NCBI GenBank assembly: GCA_946479075.1
Contig: CAMLDT010000056.1
Location: 1 to 17,360, forward strand
DNA: 17,360 nucleotides
Direction of reading: 5' to 3'
From: an uncultured Polaromonas sp.
GTDB taxonomy: Bacteria; Pseudomonadota; Gammaproteobacteria; Burkholderiales; Burkholderiaceae
The notes under the pieces are model-generated. The model ran no database searches. It saw only the letters and a list, made by a program, of their open reading frames with translations, and was not told where the DNA came from. Positions 1 through 7,224 of this stretch are shown in pieces (within the stretch, counting starts at the first letter, position 1; each line of letters starts with the position of its first letter). A program made the position numbers and the translations under genes.

Positions 1-526
1 CCGGCGCGGTCAGGCCGCCGCCCTGCTTGTTGATGCCCTTGTTGTTGGACAACACACCGCCGATCTTGACGGTGGCATGCACCTGTTCGCCGCGCACCGC
101 ATCCACCGTCATCACGATCAGGCCGTCGTTGAGCAGCAGGGTGTCGCCGGCTTTCACATCACGCGGCAGCTCCTTGTAGTCCAGGCCCACACCCTGGATG
201 TCACCGGGCTCGGTGCGCGAGGCGTCGAGCACGAACTTCATGCCGGTCTCCAGCTGGACCTTGCCTTCGGCAAACTTGCCGACGCGGATCTTCGGGCCCT
301 GCAGGTCAGCCATGATGGCGACCTCGCGGCCGGCGCGCGTGGCGGCCTCGCGCACCAGCTTGGCCCGGTCGATGTGGTCCTGCGCGGTGCCGTGGCTGAA
401 ATTGAGCCGGACACAATTCACGCCGGCGCGGATCATCTTTTCGAGCAGGGCCGGGTCGCTGGACGCGGGGCCCAGGGTGGCAACAATTTTGGTTCCGCGA
501 CGCTGGGTGGTCATGGCTGTGTCCAT
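1..526 (-). CDS. pyk: Pyruvate kinase, N-terminal part (cut by window edge)
   Basis: This enzyme converts phosphoenolpyruvate and ADP to pyruvate and ATP, the last step of glycolysis, in the cytoplasm. About 175 residues are visible. They carry the family N-terminal barrel signature GTKIVATLGPAS (residues 11-22), the NCVRLNFSHG segment (37-46) holding the substrate/K+ site Arg and Asn, and ADLQGPKIR (73-81). The lid domain follows, including SNNKGINKQGG just before the edge. I chose the ATG at 526 because AGGAG (533-537) sits 6 nt upstream; a second in-frame ATG at 514 lacks this spacing. The rest of the protein (a further ~300 residues in typical enzymes) lies outside the window. In many Burkholderiales pyk directly follows pgk; here a desaturase gene on the opposite strand separates them. 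Identification is secure. Confidence 0.97.
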   Translation of the reverse strand, partial: MDTAMTTQRRGTKIVATLGPASSDPALLEKMIRAGVNCVRLNFSHGTAQDHIDRAKLVREAATRAGREVAIMADLQGPKIRVGKFAEGKVQLETGMKFVLDASRTEPGDIQGVGLDYKELPRDVKAGDTLLLNDGLIVMTVDAVRGEQVHATVKIGGVLSNNKGINKQGGGLTAP

Positions 527-765
527 GGCTGTCTCCTGTAATTTAGTTTCTGATTTTCACACGAAAAAGTTACGAGCCGGTTACCACCGCCCGGGCGGCG
601 CCTTCACGGCGCGGCACGAGCACGGCGCTGCATGCACTTGCCTTGATCCTCGTCAGTCACCCTTGCTGGCGCCCCCTTCAAAATCCGGCAGTCCTCCAGC
701 CAGCTTCGTGATCCCCTGTGTGGCGCGCCAGACCCTGTTTTCCACCAAAACCACCCGTTCTGCTC
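527..765. other. Divergent intergenic region, pyk / desaturase
   Basis: These 239 bp separate the divergent starts of pyk (minus) and the desaturase (plus) and should hold both promoters. The part next to pyk (about 538-585) is AT-richer than its surroundings, with a T-rich run on the minus strand. I could not find a convincing paired -35/-10 for either gene. ORFs crossing the region lack recognisable protein features and look like chance. Confidence 0.5.
533..537 (-). promoter_or_regulatory. Ribosome binding site of pyk
   Basis: AGGAG on the minus strand, 6 nt from the ATG at 526. It decides between the ATG codons at 526 and 514. Confidence 0.75.
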
Positions 766-1887
766 ATGACCTCCCTGCCTCAAGCCACCCCTGCCGATTT
801 GCACACGCCCCTGCCACCGCCACTGGCGGCGGGCGCGCCGCTGCCGCATCGCAAGGTCATTCGTGCATGGCTGCTGCCGCTGGGCCGGCGCAGCAGCTGG
901 CGTGCCTTGTCGCTGCTGGCTTTGGATTACGGCCTGCTGGCGCTGTTTCTTGCGGGTGTGCTTGTGTTGGATTCCCTCTGGGCCATGACAGCCTGCGGCC
1001 TGGCCGCCGGTTTTGTGATCGGCCGGCTGTTCGTGATCGGCCATGATGGTTGCCACCAGAGCCTGACGCGTTCGCGCAAGCTCAACCGCTGGCTGGCACG
1101 CATCGCCTTTTTACCTTCGCTAACCGCCTACAGCCTGTGGGACGTGGGCCACAACGTGGTGCACCACGGCTTCACCAACCTCAAGGGCGTGGACTTTGTG
1201 TGGGCGCCGCTAACACAGCAGGAGTTTGCCGCGCTGTCCCCGCTGGGCCGACTGATGCAGCGCATCTACCGCAGCGGCTGGGGACCGGGCCTGTATTACA
1301 TGGTCGAGATCTGGTGGAAGAAGATGATGTTTCCGCGCCAGGGCAGCCTGGGCAACACGCGCCGCGCCGTCTTCACCTGGGACTGCCTGCTGGTCAGCAG
1401 CTTTGCCGCGCTGTGGATCGCCGGCCTGGTGGGTGCCGCCCTGGCGACGGAGCAGTCGGTAGCCTGGCTGCTGGGCCTGGGTTTTGCGCTGCCGCTGTTT
1501 TTCTGGTTCAACATGATGGGCTTCGTGATCTACGGCCACCACACCCATGTCAAGATCTCCTGGCACGACGACCGCGCCGCCTGGCAGCGCGCCCAGCCCT
1601 TTGTCTCGACGACTGTGCACCTGACTTTTCCGCTGCAGATCGGCGCCGTGCTGCACCACATCATGGAGCACACCGCGCACCACGTGGACATGAGCATCCC
1701 GCTGTACAAGCTCAAGGAAGCGCAGAAGATGCTGGAAGAGCTGCTGCCCGGCCGGATCGTGATCCAGCGCTTTTCCTGGCACTGGTATTTCGAGACCGCG
1801 CGCGCCTGCAAGCTATACGACTTCACGCGCCAGTGCTGGACCGATTTTGCCGGGCGGCCCACCAGCACGCTGCGGCCGGCGCACTGA
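766..1887 (+). CDS. Membrane fatty acid desaturase family protein
   Basis: This is a 373-residue integral membrane protein of the di-iron fatty acid desaturase/hydroxylase superfamily. Members use O2 and reduced electron carriers to desaturate or hydroxylate acyl chains in the inner membrane. Three histidine boxes in the expected order would bind the iron pair: HDGCH from residue 93, HNVVHH from 129 and HTAHH from 302. An extra HHTH cluster lies shortly before the third box. Hydrophobic segments lie around 45-90, 210-235 and 240-265. I prefer the ATG at 766 (MTSLPQ) over an in-frame GTG at 718, because the extra residues look unrelated to the fold; neither has a clear ribosome site. It stands alone on the plus strand between two minus-strand glycolytic genes and converges on pgk. 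Family membership is secure. The exact substrate and position of desaturation cannot be read from the sequence. Confidence 0.9.
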   Translation: MTSLPQATPADLHTPLPPPLAAGAPLPHRKVIRAWLLPLGRRSSWRALSLLALDYGLLALFLAGVLVLDSLWAMTACGLAAGFVIGRLFVIGHDGCHQSLTRSRKLNRWLARIAFLPSLTAYSLWDVGHNVVHHGFTNLKGVDFVWAPLTQQEFAALSPLGRLMQRIYRSGWGPGLYYMVEIWWKKMMFPRQGSLGNTRRAVFTWDCLLVSSFAALWIAGLVGAALATEQSVAWLLGLGFALPLFFWFNMMGFVIYGHHTHVKISWHDDRAAWQRAQPFVSTTVHLTFPLQIGAVLHHIMEHTAHHVDMSIPLYKLKEAQKMLEELLPGRIVIQRFSWHWYFETARACKLYDFTRQCWTDFAGRPTSTLRPAH

Positions 1888-1959
1888 GCGCCAGCTACAA
1901 GCCAAATCAGCCTCCAGCCCCCGTCCAGCGGGCGCCAACAGCTATAAAAACAGGAGCAT
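1888..1959. repeat. Convergent-gene spacer with a candidate dispersed repeat
   Basis: This is the 72-bp spacer between the stops of the desaturase (plus) and pgk (minus). It contains CAGCTATAAAAACAGGAGC (1939-1957), nearly repeated inside dprA at 7577-7596, and a small inverted repeat CCCG/CGGG around the TCCAG loop near 1920-1932. The overall layout resembles a short intergenic repeat that I associate with Comamonadaceae genomes; this is from memory and was not searched. No canonical intrinsic terminator (stem plus adjacent T run) is visible for either gene. Confidence 0.45.
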
Positions 1960-3153
1960 TCAGGCGCCGGCGCGCTGCTGCAGGATCTCGAAGGCCGGCA
2001 GGGTTTTGCCTTCCAGCACCTCCAGGAAAGCGCCGCCGCCGGTGGAGATGTAGCCCACGTCTTTCTCGATGCCGTACTTGGCAATCGCCGCCAGGGTGTC
2101 GCCGCCGCCGGCGATGCTGAAGGCGCTGCTGGCGGCAATCGCCTCGGCAATCGCCCGTGTGCCGCCTTCGAAAGCGTCGAACTCGAACACACCGACCGGA
2201 CCATTCCACACAATCGTGCCGGCCGCCATCAGTTGCGCGGCGAGTTTTTTCGCGGTCTGCGGCCCGATGTCCAGGATCATGTCGTCGTCGGCCACATCGG
2301 CAGCGGCCTGGGTGCTGGCCGGCGCGTCGGCCGCAAAGGTTTTGGCTGTCACCACATCGGTGGGCACCGGCACTTCGGCGCCACGCGCCTTCATCTCCTC
2401 CATCACCGCGCGCGCTTCGCCCAGCAGTTCGCGCTCGGCCAGGCTCTTGCCGATGGGCAGACCGTTGGCCAGCATGAAGGTGTTGGCAATGCCGCCGCCG
2501 ACGATCAGCTGGTCCACCTTGCCGGCCAGCGCCTTCAGGATGGTGAGTTTGGTCGAGACCTTGCTGCCGGCGACGATGGCCACCAGCGGGCGCTTCGGGT
2601 TGGCCAGCGCTTTGGAAATCGCGTCCATTTCGGCCGCCAGCAGCGGGCCTGCGCAGGCGGTTTTTGCATACTGCGCAATGCCGTAAGTCGAAGCCTCGGC
2701 GCGGTGCGCGGTGCCGAAAGCGTCGTGCACAAAGATGTCGCAAAGCGCAGCCATCTTGCGGGCCAGCGCCTCGTCGTTTTTCTTTTCACCGGGGTTGACG
2801 CGGCAGTTCTCCAGCAGCACCAGTTCGCCCGGCTGCACATCCACGCCATCGATCCAGCCGGACTTCAGCGGCACCGCACGCCCCATCAGCTCGCCCAGGC
2901 GTTTTGCCACCGGCGCCAGCGAGTCTTCGGGCTTGAAAGCGCCCTCGGTGGGTCGGCCCAGGTGCGAGGTCACCATCACCGCAGCGCCGGCGTCGAGCGC
3001 CATCTGGATGCATGGGATGGAAGCGCGGATGCGCGTGTCTTCGGTGATCTGGCCCGCGTCGTCCTGCGGCACGTTGAGGTCAGCGCGAATGAACACGCGC
3101 TGGCCCTTGACAAGGCCCTGGGTGCAAAGGTCGGAAAAACGGATGAATTTCAT
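1960..3153 (-). CDS. pgk: Phosphoglycerate kinase
   Basis: This enzyme transfers the acyl phosphate of 1,3-bisphosphoglycerate to ADP, giving 3-phosphoglycerate and ATP in glycolysis. It runs in reverse in gluconeogenesis and CO2 fixation. The 397 residues match the usual bacterial length. Landmarks are RADLNVP (residues 23-29) and TSHLGRP (62-68), which form the basic substrate patch in the N-terminal domain; the nucleotide-domain segments [14 protein letters not shown] and [17 protein letters not shown]; and the C-terminal [12 protein letters not shown]. The ATG at 3153 begins MKFIRFSDL, the family N-terminus; upstream in-frame codons overlap azlD. No good Shine-Dalgarno is visible. It lies 61 bp downstream of azlD, so it may be transcribed with the def-fmt-azlCD run or from its own weak promoter in that gap. 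It converges with the desaturase gene. Confidence 0.98.
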   Translation of the reverse strand: MKFIRFSDLCTQGLVKGQRVFIRADLNVPQDDAGQITEDTRIRASIPCIQMALDAGAAVMVTSHLGRPTEGAFKPEDSLAPVAKRLGELMGRAVPLKSGWIDGVDVQPGELVLLENCRVNPGEKKNDEALARKMAALCDIFVHDAFGTAHRAEASTYGIAQYAKTACAGPLLAAEMDAISKALANPKRPLVAIVAGSKVSTKLTILKALAGKVDQLIVGGGIANTFMLANGLPIGKSLAERELLGEARAVMEEMKARGAEVPVPTDVVTAKTFAADAPASTQAAADVADDDMILDIGPQTAKKLAAQLMAAGTIVWNGPVGVFEFDAFEGGTRAIAEAIAASSAFSIAGGGDTLAAIAKYGIEKDVGYISTGGGAFLEVLEGKTLPAFEILQQRAGA

Positions 3154-3190
3154 GGAGGCTCGCAAGGAAACGGAGAAAAAACGACGTGTG

Positions 3191-3196
3191 ATTGTA
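3191..3196 (-). promoter_or_regulatory. Candidate -10 element upstream of pgk
   Basis: TACAAT on the minus strand (5 of 6 matches to TATAAT) lies in the azlD-pgk gap, 37 bp upstream of the pgk start. No convincing -35 hexamer is found at 16-18 bp, so this is only a candidate. Confidence 0.3.
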
Positions 3197-3214
3197 GAAG
3201 CGGGGGCGATGAGG

Positions 3215-3550
3215 CTACCAGCCCAGCCCGACATGCAGCGGCAGGTAAACAGCCATGCCCGCGACGATGGTGCCGAGCACGCTGCGGCGCCAGAGAAACC
3301 ACGCCGCACCCGCCAGCGCGGCAAACACGCGCGCGTCCCGCCAGGTGCTGATCAGCGCGCCCTGGCTCATCACGATCTCGGGCACGATGACTGCCGCCAG
3401 CGCGGCGATGGGGGCGTAGTGCAGGCCACGCTGGGCCCACTGCGGCAAGGTCCAGGGCTTGCTCGACAGGAAAAAGAAGGAGCGGGTGAGGACCGTGACA
3501 ACGGCCAGGCCGAGGATGGTGATGACCGTCCATGCATCGGTTTGCATCAT
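3215..3550 (-). CDS. azlD: AzlD family branched-chain amino acid export subunit
   Basis: This 111-residue membrane protein is the small partner of AzlC; together the two families export branched-chain amino acids or analogues (AzlCD in Bacillus, BrnFE in Corynebacterium). About four hydrophobic segments are visible, roughly at residues 7-24, 45-62, 75-88 and 89-107. The N-terminal part carries the TRSFFF...P...Y.P.A.LAA.I.PE pattern typical of AzlD. The ATG at 3550 overlaps the azlC stop codon by 4 bp (ATGA) and has GGAGAG 5 nt upstream; a second ATG follows immediately at 3547. The overlap implies translational coupling with azlC and a 1:1 complex. The substrate is inferred from the family only. 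Confidence 0.88.
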   Translation of the reverse strand: MMQTDAWTVITILGLAVVTVLTRSFFFLSSKPWTLPQWAQRGLHYAPIAALAAVIVPEIVMSQGALISTWRDARVFAALAGAAWFLWRRSVLGTIVAGMAVYLPLHVGLGW

Positions 3551-4302
3551 GCGGTCTCTCCGGAGGTGGGGCCGGCGCCGGGTTGGGCCGGCTTTTCGAG
3601 CAGCAGGCAAACCGCCACAGCGGCCGCGATGCCCACCAGGATGTTCAGTTTGAGCGGCAGCGCGAAAGCCGCTACGGCAGCCACGCCGGCGACGCCGGCC
3701 GAGACCAGGCGCAGGCGGTTGCTGGCCAGCGACAGCGTGATCCCCAGCAGCGCGAGAATGCCTGCAAAACCCAGGCCCCAGTGAATGGGCACCGCATTGG
3801 CCATGGCAATGCCCAGCAGACTGGGCACGACCCAGGCGATCCAGGTGACGGCGCAGTTGCCGGCCAGGCTGGCCTCCTGCGCGCGCAGGGTCAGCAGATC
3901 ATCGGGTGGCACCGGGTGCGGGTGGCGCGCGGTGAACATCACGTAGCTCAGGTCTGTCGTGAGATAACCGCGCCACATCCGACGCCACAGGCCCTGGTGC
4001 ATCATGTACGGGCGCAAATGGGCGCTGAACACGACAAAGCGCAGGTTCACGCAGGCAGCGGTCGCCAGGATCACCCACATCGGCGCGCCCGCCACGATCA
4101 GCGGCACCGCCGCGAGCTGGGAACTGCCGGCGAACACCACCACCGTCATCAGCACACACTCGAAAACGCTGAGCCCGGACTTGACCATGGCGACACCGGT
4201 CATCAGGCCCCAGGCCGCGGTGCCGGCCGCAATCGGCGCCATGTCGCGCACGCCGAGTCGGAATTCAGGATGACGCCACAAGGACTCTTTGAGCGCGCTC
4301 AT
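3547..4302 (-). CDS. azlC: AzlC family branched-chain amino acid export permease
   Basis: This 251-residue multi-pass inner-membrane protein is the large subunit of the AzlCD exporter family. The N-terminal half shows the family core: [20 protein letters not shown] (residues 17-36), [14 protein letters not shown], and [21 protein letters not shown]. Several hydrophobic helices follow in the C-terminal half, and the tail is short and polar. The start at 4302 overlaps the fmt stop by 4 bp (ATGA), with a strong GGAGG (4310-4314) at 7 nt inside the end of fmt. The downstream overlap with azlD repeats the same arrangement. This places a transporter pair directly in the def-fmt transcript. The likely substrate, leucine/isoleucine/valine or an analogue, is inferred from the family. 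Confidence 0.9.
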   Translation of the reverse strand: MSALKESLWRHPEFRLGVRDMAPIAAGTAAWGLMTGVAMVKSGLSVFECVLMTVVVFAGSSQLAAVPLIVAGAPMWVILATAACVNLRFVVFSAHLRPYMMHQGLWRRMWRGYLTTDLSYVMFTARHPHPVPPDDLLTLRAQEASLAGNCAVTWIAWVVPSLLGIAMANAVPIHWGLGFAGILALLGITLSLASNRLRLVSAGVAGVAAVAAFALPLKLNILVGIAAAVAVCLLLEKPAQPGAGPTSGETA

Positions 4303-5276
4303 GCCCGAGCCTCCACAGCGCCGAAATACATGCCGGGCGCCAGCGCAAAGCCATGCAGAAACTGCGCGGCGTCCAGCGCCTTGCCGCCGGGCTTTTGCAA
4401 ACGCGTGAGGCGCAACACATCGTCGCCCGCGGCAACATCCACGCCCTGGTCAGACACAGCCAGCACCTCGCCCGGCTGCGCGCCAGCGGGCCGCGGTCCG
4501 GGCAACGCCGTGGCGGCCCACACCTTGAGCATCTCGCCGGCGACCGGGCTGGCCGCTGCAGGAAAGGGGTTGAAAGCGCGAATCCGCCGTTCGATCACGG
4601 CGGCACCGTGCGTCCAGTCAATGGCGGCCTCGTGCTTCTCTATCTTGTGGGCGTAGCTGATGCCTTCTGCAGGTTGCTTGATGGGGGTCAGCCCGCCACA
4701 GGCGGCCAGCTCCAGCGCCTCGACCATCAGGCGGCCACCCAGCGCGGCCAGCCGGTCGTGCAGGCTGGCAGTGGTATCGGCCGGCCGGATGGCGGTCTTC
4801 TCCACCAGCAACATGTCGCCGGTATCCAGGCCGGCATCCATCTGCATGATGGTGATGCCGGTCTCGCTGTCGCCCGCCTCGATGGCGCGGTGAATCGGCG
4901 CGGCACCGCGCCAGCGCGGCAACAAGGATCCATGAATGTTGAAACACCCCAGCCGGGGCATGTCCAGCACCCATTGCGGCAGGATCAACCCATAAGCGGC
5001 GACCACCATGGCGTCGGCCCGTGCTGCCTCAATGGCACTGCGCCCAGCGGCCGCGTCTTCAGGGTATTTGCCGTCCAGCCGCAGGCTGCGCGGCTGGGCC
5101 ACGGGAATGCCGTGGTCGAGGGCAAACTGCTTGACACTGGAGGCCTGCAGCTTCATGCCGCGGCCTGCAGGGCGGTCGGGCTGGGTCAGGACCAGGGAAA
5201 TCTCGAAACCGGCGGCTTGGAGCTGCGCCAGCGCCACACGGGCGAATTCAGGGGTACCGGCAAAAATAATGCGCAT
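4299..5276 (-). CDS. fmt: Methionyl-tRNA formyltransferase
   Basis: This enzyme formylates Met-tRNAfMet with 10-formyltetrahydrofolate, preparing the initiator tRNA for bacterial translation. It has 325 residues. The N-terminal formyltransferase domain starts [12 protein letters not shown] and includes the basic RPAGRG loop (35-40). The catalytic Asn113 and His115 lie in [18 protein letters not shown], and Asp151 lies in [10 protein letters not shown]. The C-terminal OB-like domain contains FNPFPAA (235-241). The segment around residues 66-86 looks slightly longer than in the E. coli enzyme. The ATG at 5276 gives the standard N-terminus; no strong ribosome site is seen. It lies 32 bp downstream of def and overlaps azlC by 4 bp, consistent with a def-fmt operon extended by azlCD. 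Confidence 0.98.
   Translation of the reverse strand: MRIIFAGTPEFARVALAQLQAAGFEISLVLTQPDRPAGRGMKLQASSVKQFALDHGIPVAQPRSLRLDGKYPEDAAAGRSAIEAARADAMVVAAYGLILPQWVLDMPRLGCFNIHGSLLPRWRGAAPIHRAIEAGDSETGITIMQMDAGLDTGDMLLVEKTAIRPADTTASLHDRLAALGGRLMVEALELAACGGLTPIKQPAEGISYAHKIEKHEAAIDWTHGAAVIERRIRAFNPFPAAASPVAGEMLKVWAATALPGPRPAGAQPGEVLAVSDQGVDVAAGDDVLRLTRLQKPGGKALDAAQFLHGFALAPGMYFGAVEARA
4310..4314 (-). promoter_or_regulatory. Strong ribosome binding site of azlC inside fmt
   Basis: GGAGG on the minus strand, 7 nt before the azlC ATG at 4302, embedded in the last codons of fmt. It shows that azlC can initiate on its own and is not expressed only by re-initiation. Confidence 0.7.
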
Positions 5277-5308
5277 CCGCCGATTTTCGCCGAGGACCGG
5301 CGGCGGGG

Positions 5309-5806
5309 CTATTTCAATTGCTTGAGCATCTTGGTCTTGATGCGGTTGCGCTTGAGCGGCGACAGGTATTCCACAAACACCTTGCCCAGCAGGTGATCCA
5401 TCTCGTGCTGTACACACACTGCCAGCAGGCCTTCGGCGCTGTATGTCTGCTGCTGGCCGTCCAGGTCCAGCGCCTGCACCCGGATCGCGCTGGCCCGTTC
5501 CACCCCGTCGTACACGCCAGGAACAGACAGGCAGCCTTCGTCATTGACCTGGGTTTCCGGGCTGGACCAGACAATCTCGGGATTGATCAGCACCATGGGC
5601 TGGTCGCGTCCCTCGCTCACGTCAATCACCACCACCCGCTCGTGAACATTGACCTGGCTGGCCGCCAGCCCGATGCCCTCGGCCGCGTACATGGTGTCCA
5701 GCATGTCGGCCACCAGGGTACGGATGCGCGCATCCACGGCGGCCACGGGTTTGGCCACGCTGTGCAGGCGCGGGTCAGGGTAACGAAGAATGGTCAGTTG
5801 GGTCAT
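5309..5806 (-). CDS. def: Peptide deformylase
   Basis: This metalloenzyme (usually Fe2+) removes the formyl group from the N-terminal methionine of nascent proteins; it acts on the product of Fmt-dependent initiation. The 165 residues carry all three diagnostic motifs: GIGLAASQ (44-51), EGCLS (90-94) with metal ligand Cys92, and QHEMDHL (133-139) with metal ligands His134 and His138 and catalytic Glu135. I chose the ATG at 5806 ([14 protein letters not shown], the family N-terminus); a TTG two codons upstream is possible. No clear Shine-Dalgarno is visible. It is the first gene of the minus-strand run def-fmt-azlC-azlD and is divergent from the LysM gene. Confidence 0.98.
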   Translation of the reverse strand: MTQLTILRYPDPRLHSVAKPVAAVDARIRTLVADMLDTMYAAEGIGLAASQVNVHERVVVIDVSEGRDQPMVLINPEIVWSSPETQVNDEGCLSVPGVYDGVERASAIRVQALDLDGQQQTYSAEGLLAVCVQHEMDHLLGKVFVEYLSPLKRNRIKTKMLKQLK

Positions 5807-5994
5807 GGGCAAACAATCAGATGTCGCTATTTTCGCTAATTTTCCCTAATTTTCAGTGCCCCGGGAGTTGCGAAATCGCATATTCGTTGCCTAATCAAGG
5901 GCTTAAGTACAAAATCGATAGTGATTTATCAAGTTACAAACACGGCTTGCCGGCCTCGGGCCGCAGGCAGTGCGAGCCCCCCAGGGGCCTAGGG
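5807..5994. promoter_or_regulatory. AT-rich divergent promoter region, def / LysM gene
   Basis: This 188-bp region between divergent genes is much AT-richer than the coding DNA around it over about 5811-5945, and should hold promoters for both directions. It contains three phased copies of a CTA(A)TTTT motif (5827-5833, 5836-5843, 5846-5853) at 9-10-bp spacing and a 12-bp inverted repeat TGCGAAATCGCA (5869-5880). A weak plus-strand promoter candidate pairs TTGCGA (5868-5873) with CCTAAT (5890-5895) at 16 bp. The assignment to promoters comes from position and composition, not from a strong consensus match. Confidence 0.55.
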
Positions 5995-7209
5995 ATGCAA
6001 ACTATGTCTGGTCGTTTCAGTCAAATTTCAATGGCAGCAGCACTGTTGGTAAGCACAGCAGGCCTGCATGCCCAGAATTTCCCGATCACACCAGGCCAGC
6101 GCGCCACGGCCAACCAGGTGGCCCAGACCGGCGTGCCGCTGGCCGACCTGGCGCCCAACGCGCCGGACGAATACACGGTCAAGCGCGGCGATACCCTGTG
6201 GGCCATCTCGGGCATGTTTCTCAAAAGTGCATGGCGCTGGCCCGAGCTGTGGGGGATGAACCTCGAAGATATCCGCAACCCGCACCGCATTTACCCCGGC
6301 CAGCAGCTTTATCTGGACAAAAGCAACGGGCGCGCCATCTTGCGCACCCGGCGCGGTGCCGACGGCGCGCCGGGTGATACCGTGCGCGTGTCCCCCCGCA
6401 CCCGTTATGAGTCGCTGGCAGATGCGGCGATTCCCACCCTGGCGCCCCAGGCCATTGAACCCTTTCTGTCCGAAGCACTGATCGTCGACGAGGCAACATT
6501 TGCCCTGGCGCCGCGAATTGTGGCCACCCAGGAAGGCCGTGTGCTGCTCAGCCGTGGTGACCGCGCCTACGCGCGCGGCAGCTACAGCAGCAAGGAAGGT
6601 GGCGCGCCGCTGAGCGCCGCCAAGGGCCAGCCCATCGACTACCGGGTGTTCCGCAACGCCACGCCGCTGAAAGACCCCAGCACTGGGGAAATCCTCGGTT
6701 ATGAAGCCCAGTTTCTCGGCAAGGCCGAGCTGGTGCGCGGCGAAACCACGGTCAATGTGAACGGCAAGGACGGCAAGGTGTCCACCGACATCGTCCCGGC
6801 CACCATCGACATCCTGGTGGCCAAGGAAGAGATGCGCATCGGCGACCGCCTGGTGGCAGAGCCGCCGCGTGAGCTGCTCAGCTATGTGCCCAGGGCACCG
6901 GCAACGCAGATCGAAGGCCAGATTGTGTCGATTTACGGCAGCGCCGTGCGTTATGCCGGCGGCAACCAGGTCGTGGTGCTCAACCGCGGGGCCCGGGATG
7001 GCCTGGAGCGTGGCCACGTCATGGCCATCCAGCAAAGCGGCATCCAGATGACGGACCGCACCGACTCGCCCCGCACCCAGATCAGGCTGCCCAACGAGCG
7101 CAACGGATTGCTGATTGTTTTCCGCACCTTCGAAAAGCTGTCTTATGCCCTGGTGCTGCAGGTCAACGATGGCGCAAAAGTGGGCGACCGCTTCACCAAC
7201 CCGAACTGA
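5995..7209 (+). CDS. Secreted LysM peptidoglycan-binding protein
   Basis: The 404-residue precursor has a signal peptide (residues 1-26: short polar start, hydrophobic SMAAALLVSTAG, likely cleavage after LHA, before QN). One LysM domain follows at about 59-107, from YTVKRGDTLWAIS to IYPGQQLYL, the fold that binds N-acetylglucosamine in peptidoglycan. The remaining ~295 residues form a conserved-looking region I cannot name, rich in beta-type sequence and ending with FRTFEKLSYALVLQV. The ATG at 5995 has AGGGG 7 nt upstream; an ATG at 6004 is a near-equal alternative. An upstream in-frame ATG at 5821 would add an unlikely extension through the AT-rich region. It lies 15 bp before dprA. LysM genes often occur at this place in beta- and gammaproteobacteria, but no catalytic domain is visible. 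It probably has a periplasmic cell-wall role. Confidence 0.9.
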   Translation: MQTMSGRFSQISMAAALLVSTAGLHAQNFPITPGQRATANQVAQTGVPLADLAPNAPDEYTVKRGDTLWAISGMFLKSAWRWPELWGMNLEDIRNPHRIYPGQQLYLDKSNGRAILRTRRGADGAPGDTVRVSPRTRYESLADAAIPTLAPQAIEPFLSEALIVDEATFALAPRIVATQEGRVLLSRGDRAYARGSYSSKEGGAPLSAAKGQPIDYRVFRNATPLKDPSTGEILGYEAQFLGKAELVRGETTVNVNGKDGKVSTDIVPATIDILVAKEEMRIGDRLVAEPPRELLSYVPRAPATQIEGQIVSIYGSAVRYAGGNQVVVLNRGARDGLERGHVMAIQQSGIQMTDRTDSPRTQIRLPNERNGLLIVFRTFEKLSYALVLQVNDGAKVGDRFTNPN

Positions 7210-7224
7210 AGCCAGTGCGCTCCC

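Noticed and set aside
198..1046. 282-codon plus-strand open frame across the pyk start and desaturase
   Set aside because: It is antisense to pyk and out of frame with the desaturase, with no domain and low-complexity Ala/Arg/Pro sequence.
604..1056. 150-codon minus-strand frame between pyk and the desaturase
   Set aside because: It overlaps the 5' part of the desaturase gene and has no ribosome site or protein features.
1960..1977. Hairpin at the end of pgk as an intrinsic terminator
   Set aside because: The stem is imperfect with a bulge, and the nearest T run on the minus strand is about 10 nt away from it.
5821..5994. N-terminal extension of the LysM protein from the ATG at 5821
   Set aside because: It would bury the signal peptide behind about 58 unlikely residues translated from the AT-rich promoter region. 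The starts at 5995 or 6004 have Shine-Dalgarno-like sequence and give a proper signal peptide.
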